DNA from: Rhizobium bangladeshense
GTDB taxonomy: Bacteria > Pseudomonadota > Alphaproteobacteria > Rhizobiales > Rhizobiaceae
DNA length: 64,000 bases
Reading direction: 5' to 3'
Assembly (NCBI RefSeq): GCF_001662075.1
Contig: NZ_LYPL01000004.1
Location: 328,000 to 391,999 of the forward strand
Position 1 is the first letter of the stretch; each line of letters begins with the position of its first letter. Below, in pieces: positions 33,503-42,583 of the stretch. Under the pieces are notes generated by a model. The model was given only the letters and a program-made list of their open reading frames with translations, was not told the DNA's origin and searched no databases. The translations under genes were made by a program, and so were the position numbers.

Positions 33503-34237
33503 TCATCGGTAGCCGGTTGCGTCGTCATAGGTCGAGAAGTCGACCAGCGTGCCGACCATCTGCAGGTAGGCGACCAGAGCGTCCATCTCGGTGAGCTTCT
33601 GCGGGTCACCGTCGAAATCGCCGACCTTCGCCTTCGGATAGCGGGCCAGAAGAGCGGTGGTATCGGCGTTCGGGTCGGCCTGCGCCTTGATGTCGGCTTC
33701 GGCATTGGCGAGCATGTCGTCGCTGTAGGGCACGCCGACGTCTTCGTTGGCCTTCAGATCCATGCCGACGTCCTTGACGGTGACGTCCTGCGTTTTGAGA
33801 AAGGCGTATTTCGGCATGATCGATTCCGGCACCACTGCCCGCGGGTCGGAGAGGTGCTGGACGTGCCACTCGTTCGAATAGCGACCGCCGACGCGGGCAA
33901 GATCCGGACCCGTGCGCTTCGAGCCCCATTGGAACGGGTGATCGTACATAGATTCGGCGGCCAGCGAATAATGGCCGTAGCGCTCCACTTCGTCGCGGAA
34001 CGGACGGATCATCTGGCTGTGGCAGAGATAGCAGCCTTCGCGAATGTAGATGTTGCGGCCGACCAGCTCGAGAGGCGTGTAAGGCCGCATCCCCTCCACC
34101 TTCTCGATAGTGTTCTGTAGATAGAAGAGCGGTGCGATTTCAACGATGCCGCCTATGGAAACGACCAATAGCGAGCCGACAAGAAGCAACGTCGCGTTCT
34201 TCTCGAGGATCTTATGTTTGTCCAGTATCGATGCCAT
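33503..34237 (-). CDS. fixO: cbb3 oxidase monohaem cytochrome c subunit FixO/CcoO
   Basis: A 244-residue membrane-anchored cytochrome c. It has an N-terminal helix ([18 protein letters not shown]), [17 protein letters not shown] with the CYLCH haem site, and axial Met in [10 protein letters not shown]. It lies 8 bases after fixN and 8 bases before fixQ in the standard fixNOQP order. Confidence 0.95.
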   Translation of the reverse strand: MASILDKHKILEKNATLLLVGSLLVVSIGGIVEIAPLFYLQNTIEKVEGMRPYTPLELVGRNIYIREGCYLCHSQMIRPFRDEVERYGHYSLAAESMYDHPFQWGSKRTGPDLARVGGRYSNEWHVQHLSDPRAVVPESIMPKYAFLKTQDVTVKDVGMDLKANEDVGVPYSDDMLANAEADIKAQADPNADTTALLARYPKAKVGDFDGDPQKLTEMDALVAYLQMVGTLVDFSTYDDATGYR

Positions 34238-34245
34238 GGTTCACC

Positions 34246-35868
34246 TCACTCGGCGGGTTGTGCCTGGGGCACGTAAGCGGTCGGAATTGCGGCTTCGTTC
34301 CGCTCGCGACCGCGGATGGTCATGAAGACGTTCCAGGCCATCACGAGGCCGCCCATCAGGTACAGCCCACCACCCACGACACGCAGGACGTAATAGGGGA
34401 TCATGGCGGAGACGGTTTCGGCGAAGGAGTAGACGAGGAAGCCCTGCGAATTATACTCGCGCCACATCAGGCCTTGCTGGATACCGGCGACCCAGAGAAC
34501 GGCGGCGTAGACGACGATGCCGAGAGTGGCGAGCCAGAAGTGCCAGTTGACCATCCTGAGGCTGTAGAGCCGCTCGCGGCCCCAGAGCTTCGGCGTCAGG
34601 TAGTAGATCGCACCGAAGGTGATCATCCCGACCCAGCCGAGCGCACCCGAATGCACGTGACCAATGGTCCACTCGGTATAGTGGCTGAGCGAATTGACCG
34701 TCTTCACCGACATCATCGGGCCCTCGAAGGTCGACATGCCATAGAAGGCGATGGCGATGATCATCATGCGGATGATGGGATCGGTGCGGATCTTGTCCCA
34801 GGCGCCCGAAAGGGTCATGAGGCCGTTGATCATGCCGCCCCAGGAGGGCATCCAAAGCATGATCGAGAAGACCATGCCGAGCGTCTGGGCCCAGTCGGGC
34901 AGTGCCGTGTAGTGCAGATGATGAGGGCCGGCCCAGATATACATGAAGATCAGCGCCCAGAAGTGGATGATCGACAGGCGGTATGAATAGACCGGCCGGT
35001 TGGCCTGCTTCGGCACGAAGTAGTACATCATTCCCAGGAAGCCCGCCGTCAGGAAGAAACCGACGGCGTTATGGCCGTACCACCACTGCGTCAGCGCGTC
35101 CTGGACTCCCGAGAAGGCCGAATAGCTCTTGCTGCCGAGAAACGACGCAGGAACGGCTAGGTTGTTGACGACGTGCAGCATCGCGATCGTGACGATGAAG
35201 CCGAGATAGAACCAGTTCGCCACGTAGATGTGGGGTTCCTTGCGCTTGAGGATCGTGCCGAGGTAGACGACGAGATAGGCGACCCAGACGATGGTCAGCC
35301 AGATGTCGACGTACCACTCCGGCTCGGCATATTCGCGCGCCTGGGTGATGCCGAGAACATAACCGGTCGCCGCCATCACGATGAAGAGCTGGTAGCCCCA
35401 GAAGACGAACCAGGCGAGACTGCCGCCGAAGAGCCGCGCATGACAGGTGCGCTGCACGACGTAAAGGGAGGTCATGATCAGGGCGTTGCCGCCGAAGGCG
35501 AAGATAACTGCCGAAGTATGGACGGGCCTGAGCCTGCCGAAGTTCAGATAGGGGGCAAAGTTCAGATCCGGGAAGGCGAGCTGCGCCGCGACCACGACTC
35601 CGACCAGAAAGCCGACCACGCCCCAGAAGACGGTGGCGATCAATCCGTATCGGATGACCTCGTCGAAGTAGCCCGAGGGATCGGCCTTGGGCACCTGGCC
35701 CGCCGGCGAGAAGTCGACCCGCCGCAGCAGGATCACAGTTCCGGCAAACAGGCAGAAACTGAGGATGCCCATGTGGACGGCGAAGAGGTGATCGTGGGCG
35801 AGTCCCGCGCCCACTAGAGCTAGGAACGCGGCGACAGCGACCACGATGGTTTCCGTTGTATAGTTCAT
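34246..35868 (-). CDS. fixN: cbb3 oxidase catalytic subunit FixN/CcoN
   Basis: A 540-residue, 12-helix haem-copper oxidase subunit. CuB/haem ligands are visible in [23 protein letters not shown] and [15 protein letters not shown]. cbb3 oxidases have very high oxygen affinity and support respiration in nodules and at low oxygen. First gene of fixNOQP; a FixK box is about 95 bases upstream, in the region shared with the divergent fixK gene. Confidence 0.96.
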   Translation of the reverse strand: MNYTTETIVVAVAAFLALVGAGLAHDHLFAVHMGILSFCLFAGTVILLRRVDFSPAGQVPKADPSGYFDEVIRYGLIATVFWGVVGFLVGVVVAAQLAFPDLNFAPYLNFGRLRPVHTSAVIFAFGGNALIMTSLYVVQRTCHARLFGGSLAWFVFWGYQLFIVMAATGYVLGITQAREYAEPEWYVDIWLTIVWVAYLVVYLGTILKRKEPHIYVANWFYLGFIVTIAMLHVVNNLAVPASFLGSKSYSAFSGVQDALTQWWYGHNAVGFFLTAGFLGMMYYFVPKQANRPVYSYRLSIIHFWALIFMYIWAGPHHLHYTALPDWAQTLGMVFSIMLWMPSWGGMINGLMTLSGAWDKIRTDPIIRMMIIAIAFYGMSTFEGPMMSVKTVNSLSHYTEWTIGHVHSGALGWVGMITFGAIYYLTPKLWGRERLYSLRMVNWHFWLATLGIVVYAAVLWVAGIQQGLMWREYNSQGFLVYSFAETVSAMIPYYVLRVVGGGLYLMGGLVMAWNVFMTIRGRERNEAAIPTAYVPQAQPAE

Positions 35869-35956
35869 GACGTCTTCCCCAGTGCGCAGCCGGCCACGTC
35901 AGGGCCAGCTTTCTCGAACCTTGAAGTACGACTGTCACGAGGACGTCAGCAGCTCC

Positions 35957-35970
35957 TTGATCTACGTCAA
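35957..35970 (-). promoter_or_regulatory. FixK/FNR box upstream of fixN
   Basis: TTGATCTACGTCAA, centre about 95 bases before the fixN start codon, in the fixN-fixK divergent region. Confidence 0.85.
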
Positions 35971-36003
35971 TGAACGCCACAAACCTCGTCGGGAGGCTCG
36001 CCT

Positions 36004-36019
36004 GTTACAAACCGTCACA
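36004..36019 (+). promoter_or_regulatory. K-box-like element upstream of fixK
   Basis: GTTACAAACCGTCACA reads GTTACA-N4-GTCACA, one base away from the K-box GTTACA-N4-GTTACA that, as I recall, FxkR binds in front of fixK in Rhizobium etli. It lies 79 bases before the fixK start. Confidence 0.6.
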
Positions 36020-36074
36020 ACATCGCACCAATTGGCACGATCCGATCATCCTCGTGTGACTCGGCCGCTGTTTA

Positions 36075-36088
36075 TTGAGCCCACTCAA
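36075..36088 (+). promoter_or_regulatory. FNR-like palindrome at the fixK leader
   Basis: TTGAGCCCACTCAA has symmetric five-base arms (TTGAG/CTCAA) and ends nine bases before the fixK start codon. At that position a bound FixK would block rather than activate, which fits negative autoregulation. Confidence 0.5.
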
Positions 36089-36097
36089 CGAGGGGAA

Positions 36098-36829
36098 ATG
36101 ACGATGCTGATGCAGGGCAAGAACGCTTTTGAAAACGCCGAACTCGCAGTCGAGGTAGCTCGCGGTCCTTGTCTGGCTTCGGTCTTCCGCACCAGCTCCA
36201 CGGAGCTCGTCGAGGCCGGACAGGCGATATGCTGGGAAGGCGACGACGCCAAGCATCTGTTCCAGATCGTCGAAGGCGTCGTGCGACTGCATCGGATCAT
36301 CGGAGAAGGACGCAGGGTCATCACCGCCTTCCATTTCGCCGGCGACGTCGTCGGCGCCTCGCTGCTCGGTGAATTTCTCTTCACCGCCGAGGCCGTCACC
36401 GATTGCAAGATCCGGCGCATCTCCCGCAAGAGCTTCCACCAGGAAGTCGCGCGCTGCGATGAACTGCGCCCTGCCTACATCGACCTCTTGTGCCGCGAGA
36501 ACGCCGCGGCACACGACCAGATGGTGCTGCTGTCGAAGAAGAACGCCGAGGAGCGCCTCTGCACCTTCATCCTTCGGCTGGCTTCGAGACCTGGCGCGAG
36601 GCGCCGCGACGTCCTGCGCGTGCCGATGAACCGCCAGGACATCGCCGACTATCTCGGTCTGACGATCGAGACGGTTTCCCGTACCATCACCAAGCTCGCC
36701 GCGCGCAACGTCGTCGTCGCGCAGGGCCGGCACGATCTGAAGATCCTCAGCATGGAAAAGCTTGCTCGTTTGTCAGGCAGCGCGGATGATTTTTCTGAAA
36801 AAACCTGCCATAGGGTCAGCATCCACTGA
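36098..36829 (+). CDS. fixK: Crp/Fnr family regulator FixK
   Basis: A 243-residue regulator. The sensor-like domain (about 30-150) has FQIVEGVVRLHRIIGEGRRVITAFHFAGDVVG, and the HTH is MNRQDIADYLGLTIETVSRTITKL, with E-x-x-S-R for TTGAT recognition. An N-terminal four-cysteine Fe-S cluster is not present, which separates it from FnrN. The start is at ATG with GAGGGGAA; longer in-frame readings run through the promoter. It is divergent from fixN and 15 bases upstream of hybrid fixL. Confidence 0.9.
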   Translation: MTMLMQGKNAFENAELAVEVARGPCLASVFRTSSTELVEAGQAICWEGDDAKHLFQIVEGVVRLHRIIGEGRRVITAFHFAGDVVGASLLGEFLFTAEAVTDCKIRRISRKSFHQEVARCDELRPAYIDLLCRENAAAHDQMVLLSKKNAEERLCTFILRLASRPGARRRDVLRVPMNRQDIADYLGLTIETVSRTITKLAARNVVVAQGRHDLKILSMEKLARLSGSADDFSEKTCHRVSIH

Positions 36830-36844
36830 TCAACAGGAGCAGGT

Positions 36845-38770
36845 ATGCCCCACCGCCTCATATCGCCACGCACGGCGTCGCCGCAGGAACTGGACGTGCT
36901 GGTGCATGTGCTCGACGGGGCGGACATCATAATCCATCGCCTGGAAGGCACCATCACCCATTGGTCGATCGGGTGCGAGAACATGTACGGGTGGACGCGG
37001 GAGGAAGCTGTCGGAGAGAAAGTGTACGAGCTTCTCGCCACGCGGGCCCCCGAACCTTTCGAAGACATTCAGGCGCAACTCCGGTCACGCGGCTTCTGGC
37101 AGGGCGAAATCGTCCACCGGCACAAGAGCGGTCACGACATCGTCGTCGCGACCAGATGCGTCCTTGTAAACCTGTCCGACGGTGACCTCGCCGTCATACA
37201 GGCGAACAGCGACGTCACGGCGCTCAGGAGGGCCGAGGAGACCGTCAGGTCGCGCGAGGCGCATCTGTCCTCCATTCTGGAAACCGTTCCCGACGCCATG
37301 GTCGTCATAGACCAGAAGGGCATTGTTATGTCGTTCAGCAAGGCCGCGGAAAAGCTGTTCGGGCTAAGCTCAGACCAGATCTGCGGCCGCAACGTCAGCG
37401 AACTGATGCCGAATCCTTACCGCGACGCCCACGACGGCTACATCGGACATTATCTGGAAACCGGTGAGAAGCGGATCATCGGCTATGGACGCGTGGTTAC
37501 CGGCCGACGGGCCGACGGCACGCACTTCCCGATGGAACTGCACGTCGGCGAGGCTACCGCCAACGGCGAACGCATCTTCACCGGCTTCGTACGCGATTTG
37601 ACGAGCCGAATGAAGATCGAGGAAGACCTGCGTCAGGCGCAGAAGATGGAGGCCGTCGGACAGCTAACCGGCGGCCTTGCCCATGACTTCAACAACCTCC
37701 TGACCGTCATTAGTGGCAATCTCGAGATGATCGAAGACAAGCTGCAGCCGGGGCCGCTGCGCGACATGCTTCGCGAAGCCCAGGAGGCCGCGGCCGATGG
37801 CGCGAAGCTGACTGGCCAATTGCTGGCCTTCGGCAGGCGACAGCCGCTTTCTCCCAAGCAGGTGGACCTCGGGCGCCTCATCACCAGCTTTTCAGATCTT
37901 CTTCGACGGACATTGGGCGAGAGCATCAAGCTGTCGACGGTGTTGTCTGGCTCGCACTTCGACGCCCTCGTCGATGGCTCGCAGCTTCAGAACGCCATCC
38001 TGAACATCGCCCTCAACGCGCGTGACGCGATGCCGAAGGGCGGCGCCCTGACCATCGAGGTGTCGCGGGTCAGCCTCGATGCCGACTACGCCAAGATGTA
38101 TCCGGAAGTGCGCAGCGGGAACTTCGTGCTGATCTCCATGACCGATACCGGCGCCGGGATGGCCGACGAGGTGAAGAAGCGCGCGATCGAACCGTTCTTC
38201 ACGACCAAGGACGTAGGCTCAGGAACCGGTCTCGGTCTGAGCATGGTGTACGGCTTTGTCAAACAGTCCGGCGGCCACCTTCAAATTTATAGCGAAGTCG
38301 GAAGGGGCACGACGATCCGCATTTACCTGCCCGCCCTTGATGCCGTCAGAGCAGATCCCTTCGTACAACAAGCGGGACCAACGGAATCTCCCCTTCCCAA
38401 GGGAACCGAACTTGTTCTCGTCGTCGAGGACGACGCGCGGGTGCGTCGCGTTGCGGTAGCGCGGCTCGTCACCATGGGCTATTCAGTGCTGGAAGCTGAG
38501 AACGGACGTCGCGCGCTGGAGATTCTCGAGCAAAACGAGAACATTGCCCTTCTGTTCACCGACATCGTGATGCCGGGAGGCCTTTCTGGAGACGAAGTCG
38601 CAGGCGAAGCGCGCAAGATCCGTCCCGAACTTGCGGTACTCTTCACATCCGGATATTCGGAACCTTCTCTCGCGACGCATGAAGTGATCGCCGGAGCGCA
38701 GTGGCTGCGAAAGCCGTACACCGCGAGAGAACTCGCAACGAAGATCCGAGAACTGCTAGACGAGCGATGA
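36845..38770 (+). CDS. fixL: Hybrid oxygen-sensor histidine kinase FixL with receiver
   Basis: A 641-residue soluble hybrid kinase: PAS-A (about 15-130), haem-PAS (about 140-255), phospho-acceptor His in GQLTGGLAHDFNNLL, ATPase motifs (NIALNARDAMPKGG, DTGAGM, GTGLGLSMVYGFV) and a C-terminal receiver with phospho-Asp in LLFTDIVMPGGLSG. The haem-PAS has proximal His196 (PYRDAHDGYI) and Arg216 (IIGYGR), matching His200 and Arg220 of Bradyrhizobium FixL. No transmembrane helix and no fixJ are seen. This architecture is the hybrid FixL of Rhizobium etli and R. leguminosarum. It probably forms an operon with fixK. Confidence 0.9.
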   Translation: MPHRLISPRTASPQELDVLVHVLDGADIIIHRLEGTITHWSIGCENMYGWTREEAVGEKVYELLATRAPEPFEDIQAQLRSRGFWQGEIVHRHKSGHDIVVATRCVLVNLSDGDLAVIQANSDVTALRRAEETVRSREAHLSSILETVPDAMVVIDQKGIVMSFSKAAEKLFGLSSDQICGRNVSELMPNPYRDAHDGYIGHYLETGEKRIIGYGRVVTGRRADGTHFPMELHVGEATANGERIFTGFVRDLTSRMKIEEDLRQAQKMEAVGQLTGGLAHDFNNLLTVISGNLEMIEDKLQPGPLRDMLREAQEAAADGAKLTGQLLAFGRRQPLSPKQVDLGRLITSFSDLLRRTLGESIKLSTVLSGSHFDALVDGSQLQNAILNIALNARDAMPKGGALTIEVSRVSLDADYAKMYPEVRSGNFVLISMTDTGAGMADEVKKRAIEPFFTTKDVGSGTGLGLSMVYGFVKQSGGHLQIYSEVGRGTTIRIYLPALDAVRADPFVQQAGPTESPLPKGTELVLVVEDDARVRRVAVARLVTMGYSVLEAENGRRALEILEQNENIALLFTDIVMPGGLSGDEVAGEARKIRPELAVLFTSGYSEPSLATHEVIAGAQWLRKPYTARELATKIRELLDER

Positions 38771-39273
38771 GTCGGCCGGGACGTTTGCGTCACCGGGGAT
38801 CGTGACGATCTCGGGCCCCGATTGTGTTGCGACTTGCCCGGCAATGTTTCGAAGATTCAATTTGCAACAGTTCAGCTAGACTGACGTCCCCTCGTCTATC
38901 GGCGGATCGCCGGGCCGAAACGCCAGAACTTCAATCGTCTTACGATTCCGACCCTTTTGGAGAACATCGCTCGGCCGCTGTCGCGAGCGATAGAAGCCTC
39001 GCTAGATCCTGCTGGCCTCTCAGCTCATTCTTTGCGCCGCGCCGAGCCTGTAACGAAGGGCCGAAGTCTCCGTGCTTCGCACGCTCCATAGACGACCCGC
39101 ATGCAGCGCGGCGACCATTCAGGTCGCAGCCCTATCATTTTTCCAGCTCTATCGCACTGTGCTGCGCGTCGGTGACGTACTTCAACGGGTGCCGGGGGCT
39201 CCCACCGAGATTCAAGATCGCGAAGCCCAAAGGACGAATGCGAGGCGCGGAGGCCGGATTTGATCTACCAAAT
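38771..39273. other. Intergenic region without a convincing gene
   Basis: About 500 bases between fixL and the pseudoazurin promoter. One long plus-strand frame is present but has the composition of a chance reading, with no ribosome-binding site and no family motif. GATCG-TGA-CGATC near 38801-38813 is a weak stem that might end the fixKL message. Confidence 0.35.
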
Positions 39274-39287
39274 TTGACCAGGGTCAA
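39274..39287 (+). promoter_or_regulatory. FixK/FNR box upstream of pseudoazurin copy 1
   Basis: TTGACCAGGGTCAA, centre about 81 bases before the pseudoazurin start. The second copy at 63576 has a very similar box at nearly the same distance. Confidence 0.75.
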
Positions 39288-39361
39288 AGAGGGCCGCTTT
39301 CGGATCGCATAGAAAGACTCCCGAGGCCGACCATCGGTCCCGTTTCAAATGGAGATAATCA

Positions 39362-39805
39362 ATGCGCTTCAATATTGTCCCGGCCGCGGTGGCTGCGGTT
39401 CTCGTTGCGTCTGCCGCGCCGTCGATGGCCGCCGATCATCAGATTCAGATGCTCAACAAGGGCGCCGAGGGCGTCATGGTCTTCGAGCCTGGGTTCGTCA
39501 AGATCGCTCCCGGCGACACCGTCACCTTCGTACCAACCGACAAGAGCCACAACGTCGAAACGTACAAGGGCCTCATTCCGGACGGCGCGGCGCAATTCAA
39601 ATCGAAGCCGAACGAGGAATTCCAGACCAAGTTCGACGTCCCCGGCGCCTACGTCGTCAAATGCACGCCACATGCCGGCATGGGCATGGTCGCACTGATC
39701 CAGGTCGGGGACGCGCCGGCAAATCTCGATGCCATCAAAACGGCAAAGGTGCCGAACCCGGCGCGCAAGCGCCTCGACGCCGACCTAACCCAGGTCACCC
39801 CGTAA
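39362..39805 (+). CDS. azu1: Pseudoazurin (copy 1)
   Basis: A 147-residue blue copper protein with signal peptide (about 1-23; ends SMAA before [10 protein letters not shown]). The type 1 copper ligands are His in DKSHNVET and Cys, His and Met in [12 protein letters not shown]. Pseudoazurin passes electrons to copper nitrite reductase and nitrous oxide reductase in the periplasm. A FixK box lies upstream. The mature part is identical in DNA to the copy at 63576, though promoters and signal peptides differ. YcnI- and CopCD-like copper genes follow directly. Confidence 0.93.
   Translation: MRFNIVPAAVAAVLVASAAPSMAADHQIQMLNKGAEGVMVFEPGFVKIAPGDTVTFVPTDKSHNVETYKGLIPDGAAQFKSKPNEEFQTKFDVPGAYVVKCTPHAGMGMVALIQVGDAPANLDAIKTAKVPNPARKRLDADLTQVTP
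39392..39786 (+). repeat. 395-bp exact repeat, copy 1
   Basis: The coding DNA for the pseudoazurin from within the signal peptide to near its end matches 63606-64000 at every base I compared (offset 24214). The left border is sharp; the right border is beyond the window edge in copy 2. Confidence 0.85.
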
Positions 39806-39860
39806 CCTAAATCAGCCGCAAGCTGGCGCTTCAAAGCGCTAGCCCGCAGGGAGTCGATCT

Positions 39861-40388
39861 ATGATCAAGCAAGTCACCTCTGCCCTGTTCGCAGTCCTCT
39901 GCGCCGCCGGAGCGGCGCACGGACATGCAACGCTTGAACAAGCGCAGGCGGCGCCCGGCAAGGCCTATAAGGCCGTCGTCCGGATCGGTCACGGCTGCGA
40001 AGGAAAGCCTACCATCAGAGTCCGCGTGAAGGTTCCAGAAGGACTTATTTCCGCCAAGCCGATGCCAAAGTCGGGCTGGACCGTCGACAAGATCAAGGGC
40101 GCCTATGAAAAAAGCTACAATCTCTATGGCGCGGCGGTGAAAGAGGGAACGACAGAAATCGCCTGGAGCGGAGGCAATCTCGCCGACGACGAGTATGACG
40201 AGTTCGTGTTCCGTGGAACGGTCGCCAAGGAAACGCCGACCGGGACCCGCATATACGTCCCGATCGTGCAGGAGTGCACCGACGGAGCTTTCGAACGGTG
40301 GATCGAAATTCCAACGGTGGGCAAGTCATCCGACGATTATGAAAATCCGGCGCCGTTTTTCGACGTCGTAGAACAACCTCGTTCTTGA
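39861..40388 (+). CDS. YcnI-like copper-binding protein (DUF1775)
   Basis: A 175-residue secreted protein; after the signal peptide the mature N-terminus begins HGHATL or HATL, the His residue that binds Cu(II) in YcnI. GYKAVVRIGHGCEG-like text (KAYKAVVRIGHGCEGKPT) and GWTVDKIKG are typical of DUF1775. It is 55 bases after pseudoazurin and 15 bases before the CopCD gene, so the three are probably co-transcribed. Role: periplasmic copper handling for pseudoazurin and NosZ. Confidence 0.82.
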   Translation: MIKQVTSALFAVLCAAGAAHGHATLEQAQAAPGKAYKAVVRIGHGCEGKPTIRVRVKVPEGLISAKPMPKSGWTVDKIKGAYEKSYNLYGAAVKEGTTEIAWSGGNLADDEYDEFVFRGTVAKETPTGTRIYVPIVQECTDGAFERWIEIPTVGKSSDDYENPAPFFDVVEQPRS

Positions 40389-40403
40389 GAAGGACCACCG
40401 CCC

Positions 40404-42053
40404 ATGTGGCTGATCATCCCCACATGGGCGGCCGCCAACCGGCGGGCAGCCTTGCTTCTCTTGCTCGTCCTGGCGGCTCTCGGGTTTCTTTCGCCAGTGG
40501 GTGCGCAAGCTCACGCCGTGTTGAGAAGTTCCTCCCCCGCGAGCAACGAAACTCTGGATCAGCCGCCCAGCCGCGTCGAGCTTCGCTTTAACGAAGCAGT
40601 CAGGCTTGTCGCTGCGAGCGCTACCGATTCCACCGGCGCCCGGACAGTCGTGCAGGGGAATACTCTTGGCTCCGCTGTCATATTGAACCTCCCAAGTTCG
40701 ATCGCTCGTGGCACTACCATCGTGAGTTATCGAGTGGCATCGGAGGACGGGCATCCGGTGGGCGGCTCCGTCGTCTTCCACGCTGGCACGCAGACGGCGA
40801 CGATCAGCGATGCCCCGCAAGGATTCGTCTCGCCCCTGATGATCACAATCTGGCTTGTGCATGCCGGCTCGGTCGTCCTCCTTGCGGTCGTCGTCGGGGG
40901 TGCATTCTTCGCCCATCTGTTCGACGCCGGGGCGCTCCTCACATCGCGACAAAGCCTCACCGCATACCTCGCCATCCTGCTGCTTACCGCGAACGTCTAC
41001 CTCCAAGGGCTTGACGAGATTGGGGGCGAGCTGAGGTTCGCCGGAATGCGGCCGTTTCTCGTCGCGACCCAGAGCGGCGCGGCGATCGCCGCATCTCTTG
41101 CAATGTTCTCCCTCGTGCTCGTTTCGATACCGATCAACGGCCGCAGGGCTTCCTTGGCGGCCGTGGTACTTGCGATGATCGCCGCCTCCGTCTCCTTCAC
41201 GTTCACCGGCCACTGCAACGTGGCGGAGCCTCGCTGGCTCGCCAGGACGTGCATGTTCCTTCATGGAGGAGTGTTGATCTTCTGGATCGGAAGCCTGATC
41301 CCCCTGTGGCGAATTGGCGAAACGCAAGCGCGCTCGGATCCGCTGCTCGGCTTCTCGCGAGCAATACCCTTGCCGTTCGCTGGGATGCTGCTGGCGGGCG
41401 GTGCGCTCGCCTGGATTGAATTGCCAGCGCTCGATACCGTTTTGCTATCGATCTATGGGCGGGTGCTGCTTCTGAAAGTCTTACTGGTCTCATTGCTCTG
41501 CTTGCTCGCAGTCTACAACCGATTCTGGCTCACGCAGCCTGCGCTGGCCGGAAGTTCGATCGCCAGATGGCGCCTGCGACGCAGCATCTCCGCCGAGATA
41601 GTCCTGGCCGTGGCCATCGTTGCCTCTGCCTCGCTCTGGCGCTTCGCAGGCCCCGATCAACTTGAGTTCGCGACAGCGGTGCCAATGCTTTCCGTTCACC
41701 TGCATTCCGAGACCGCAATGGCGCAGCTCGAGCTTCAGCTCCAGCCCGACGGAACCTCCACGGCACGACTGAGCGTCATGACGCTCGACTTCGAGCCACT
41801 CGAGCCGCGCACTGTCGTACTTCGCGTGAGAAAGCCGAATGCCGGTGTTGAGCCCATAAAATACGATCTGTTGAAATCACCGGACGGCGCCTGGGAGACC
41901 GGCGGCCTTCCCATCAGTAATCCCGACGGCTGGGAGGCCGATGTCCAGATCCTGATCGATGATTTCACGACGGCTCATATCCAAGGCGACCTGGCTCCAT
42001 CGAGCGACGCCTCCGCCACCTCGGTTACGAAAAGGTCCGGTGTCGGTTCCTGA
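40404..42053 (+). CDS. CopC-CopD fusion copper transport protein
   Basis: A 549-residue protein. After a signal peptide (cleavage at AQA before HAVL) a CopC domain follows, with the N-terminal His of HAVLRSSSPA and EDGHPVGGSVVF; then eight or so transmembrane helices of a CopD/YcnJ-type domain and a C-terminal periplasmic tail (LHSETAMAQLELQLQPDG). CopCD imports copper into the cytoplasm. With YcnI it may supply metal to the FixI pathway. A reasonable alternative is copper tolerance. Confidence 0.85.
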   Translation: MWLIIPTWAAANRRAALLLLLVLAALGFLSPVGAQAHAVLRSSSPASNETLDQPPSRVELRFNEAVRLVAASATDSTGARTVVQGNTLGSAVILNLPSSIARGTTIVSYRVASEDGHPVGGSVVFHAGTQTATISDAPQGFVSPLMITIWLVHAGSVVLLAVVVGGAFFAHLFDAGALLTSRQSLTAYLAILLLTANVYLQGLDEIGGELRFAGMRPFLVATQSGAAIAASLAMFSLVLVSIPINGRRASLAAVVLAMIAASVSFTFTGHCNVAEPRWLARTCMFLHGGVLIFWIGSLIPLWRIGETQARSDPLLGFSRAIPLPFAGMLLAGGALAWIELPALDTVLLSIYGRVLLLKVLLVSLLCLLAVYNRFWLTQPALAGSSIARWRLRRSISAEIVLAVAIVASASLWRFAGPDQLEFATAVPMLSVHLHSETAMAQLELQLQPDGTSTARLSVMTLDFEPLEPRTVVLRVRKPNAGVEPIKYDLLKSPDGAWETGGLPISNPDGWEADVQILIDDFTTAHIQGDLAPSSDASATSVTKRSGVGS

Positions 42054-42197
42054 CCGCCGGCATGGCCCGAGTGAGAGAAGTCTCCGCGGATCCATAAATT
42101 TCACGATCAAAGAAATTGTCGAAACCGCTACGAGCCTCTTAATGTGGAATTAAAATGCGACGGTTAGCCTTATCGGTCTGAACAATGGGTGGTCGTA

Positions 42198-42401
42198 ATG
42201 TTCGTTCTTTCAGTTCTTGACGATGGCGGCGAGCGAAACTTTGTGACGACCAGCGTCAGGGTCGAGGACGGTCGGATCTTTGCCGTCGTGGGCGACGCCA
42301 CGCGCCGATTCCAGATCGAAGACGTCATCGATTTAGTGCTGGTGGCGCGTACCGATTGTCCGCAACGGCGAGATGGTGCTCGAACCGGGGGAATCTGCTG
42401 A
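42198..42401 (+). CDS. Small hypothetical protein
   Basis: A 67-residue frame (MFVLSVLDDGGERNFVTTSVRV, then DGRIFAVVGDATRRFQIEDVIDLVLVAR). The alternation looks like a small beta protein. GGTGG is six bases before the ATG. No family recognised. The remaining gap to the next gene holds only overlapping frames. Confidence 0.4.
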   Translation: MFVLSVLDDGGERNFVTTSVRVEDGRIFAVVGDATRRFQIEDVIDLVLVARTDCPQRRDGARTGGIC

Positions 42402-42583
42402 GCTCGCTCCTGAGCCCTGGGAGCCATCCCTCTTTGACAATGATCGCAAGCGCAGCCGTCGCCAAGTGATCGCCGGCCAATTCGACTTCGCAGCGCCGTC
42501 GGGGGTACGCCTGCCCGAGCAATCGACGACGTCGGACACCGTCCAGAACGACATTCGCCGACCCTTGGGTGCGAGAGAAAACG

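Noticed and set aside
38824..39312. 162-codon plus-strand frame before pseudoazurin
   Set aside because: No ribosome-binding site, Ser/Arg/Cys-rich chance-like content, and it runs through the FixK box of pseudoazurin.
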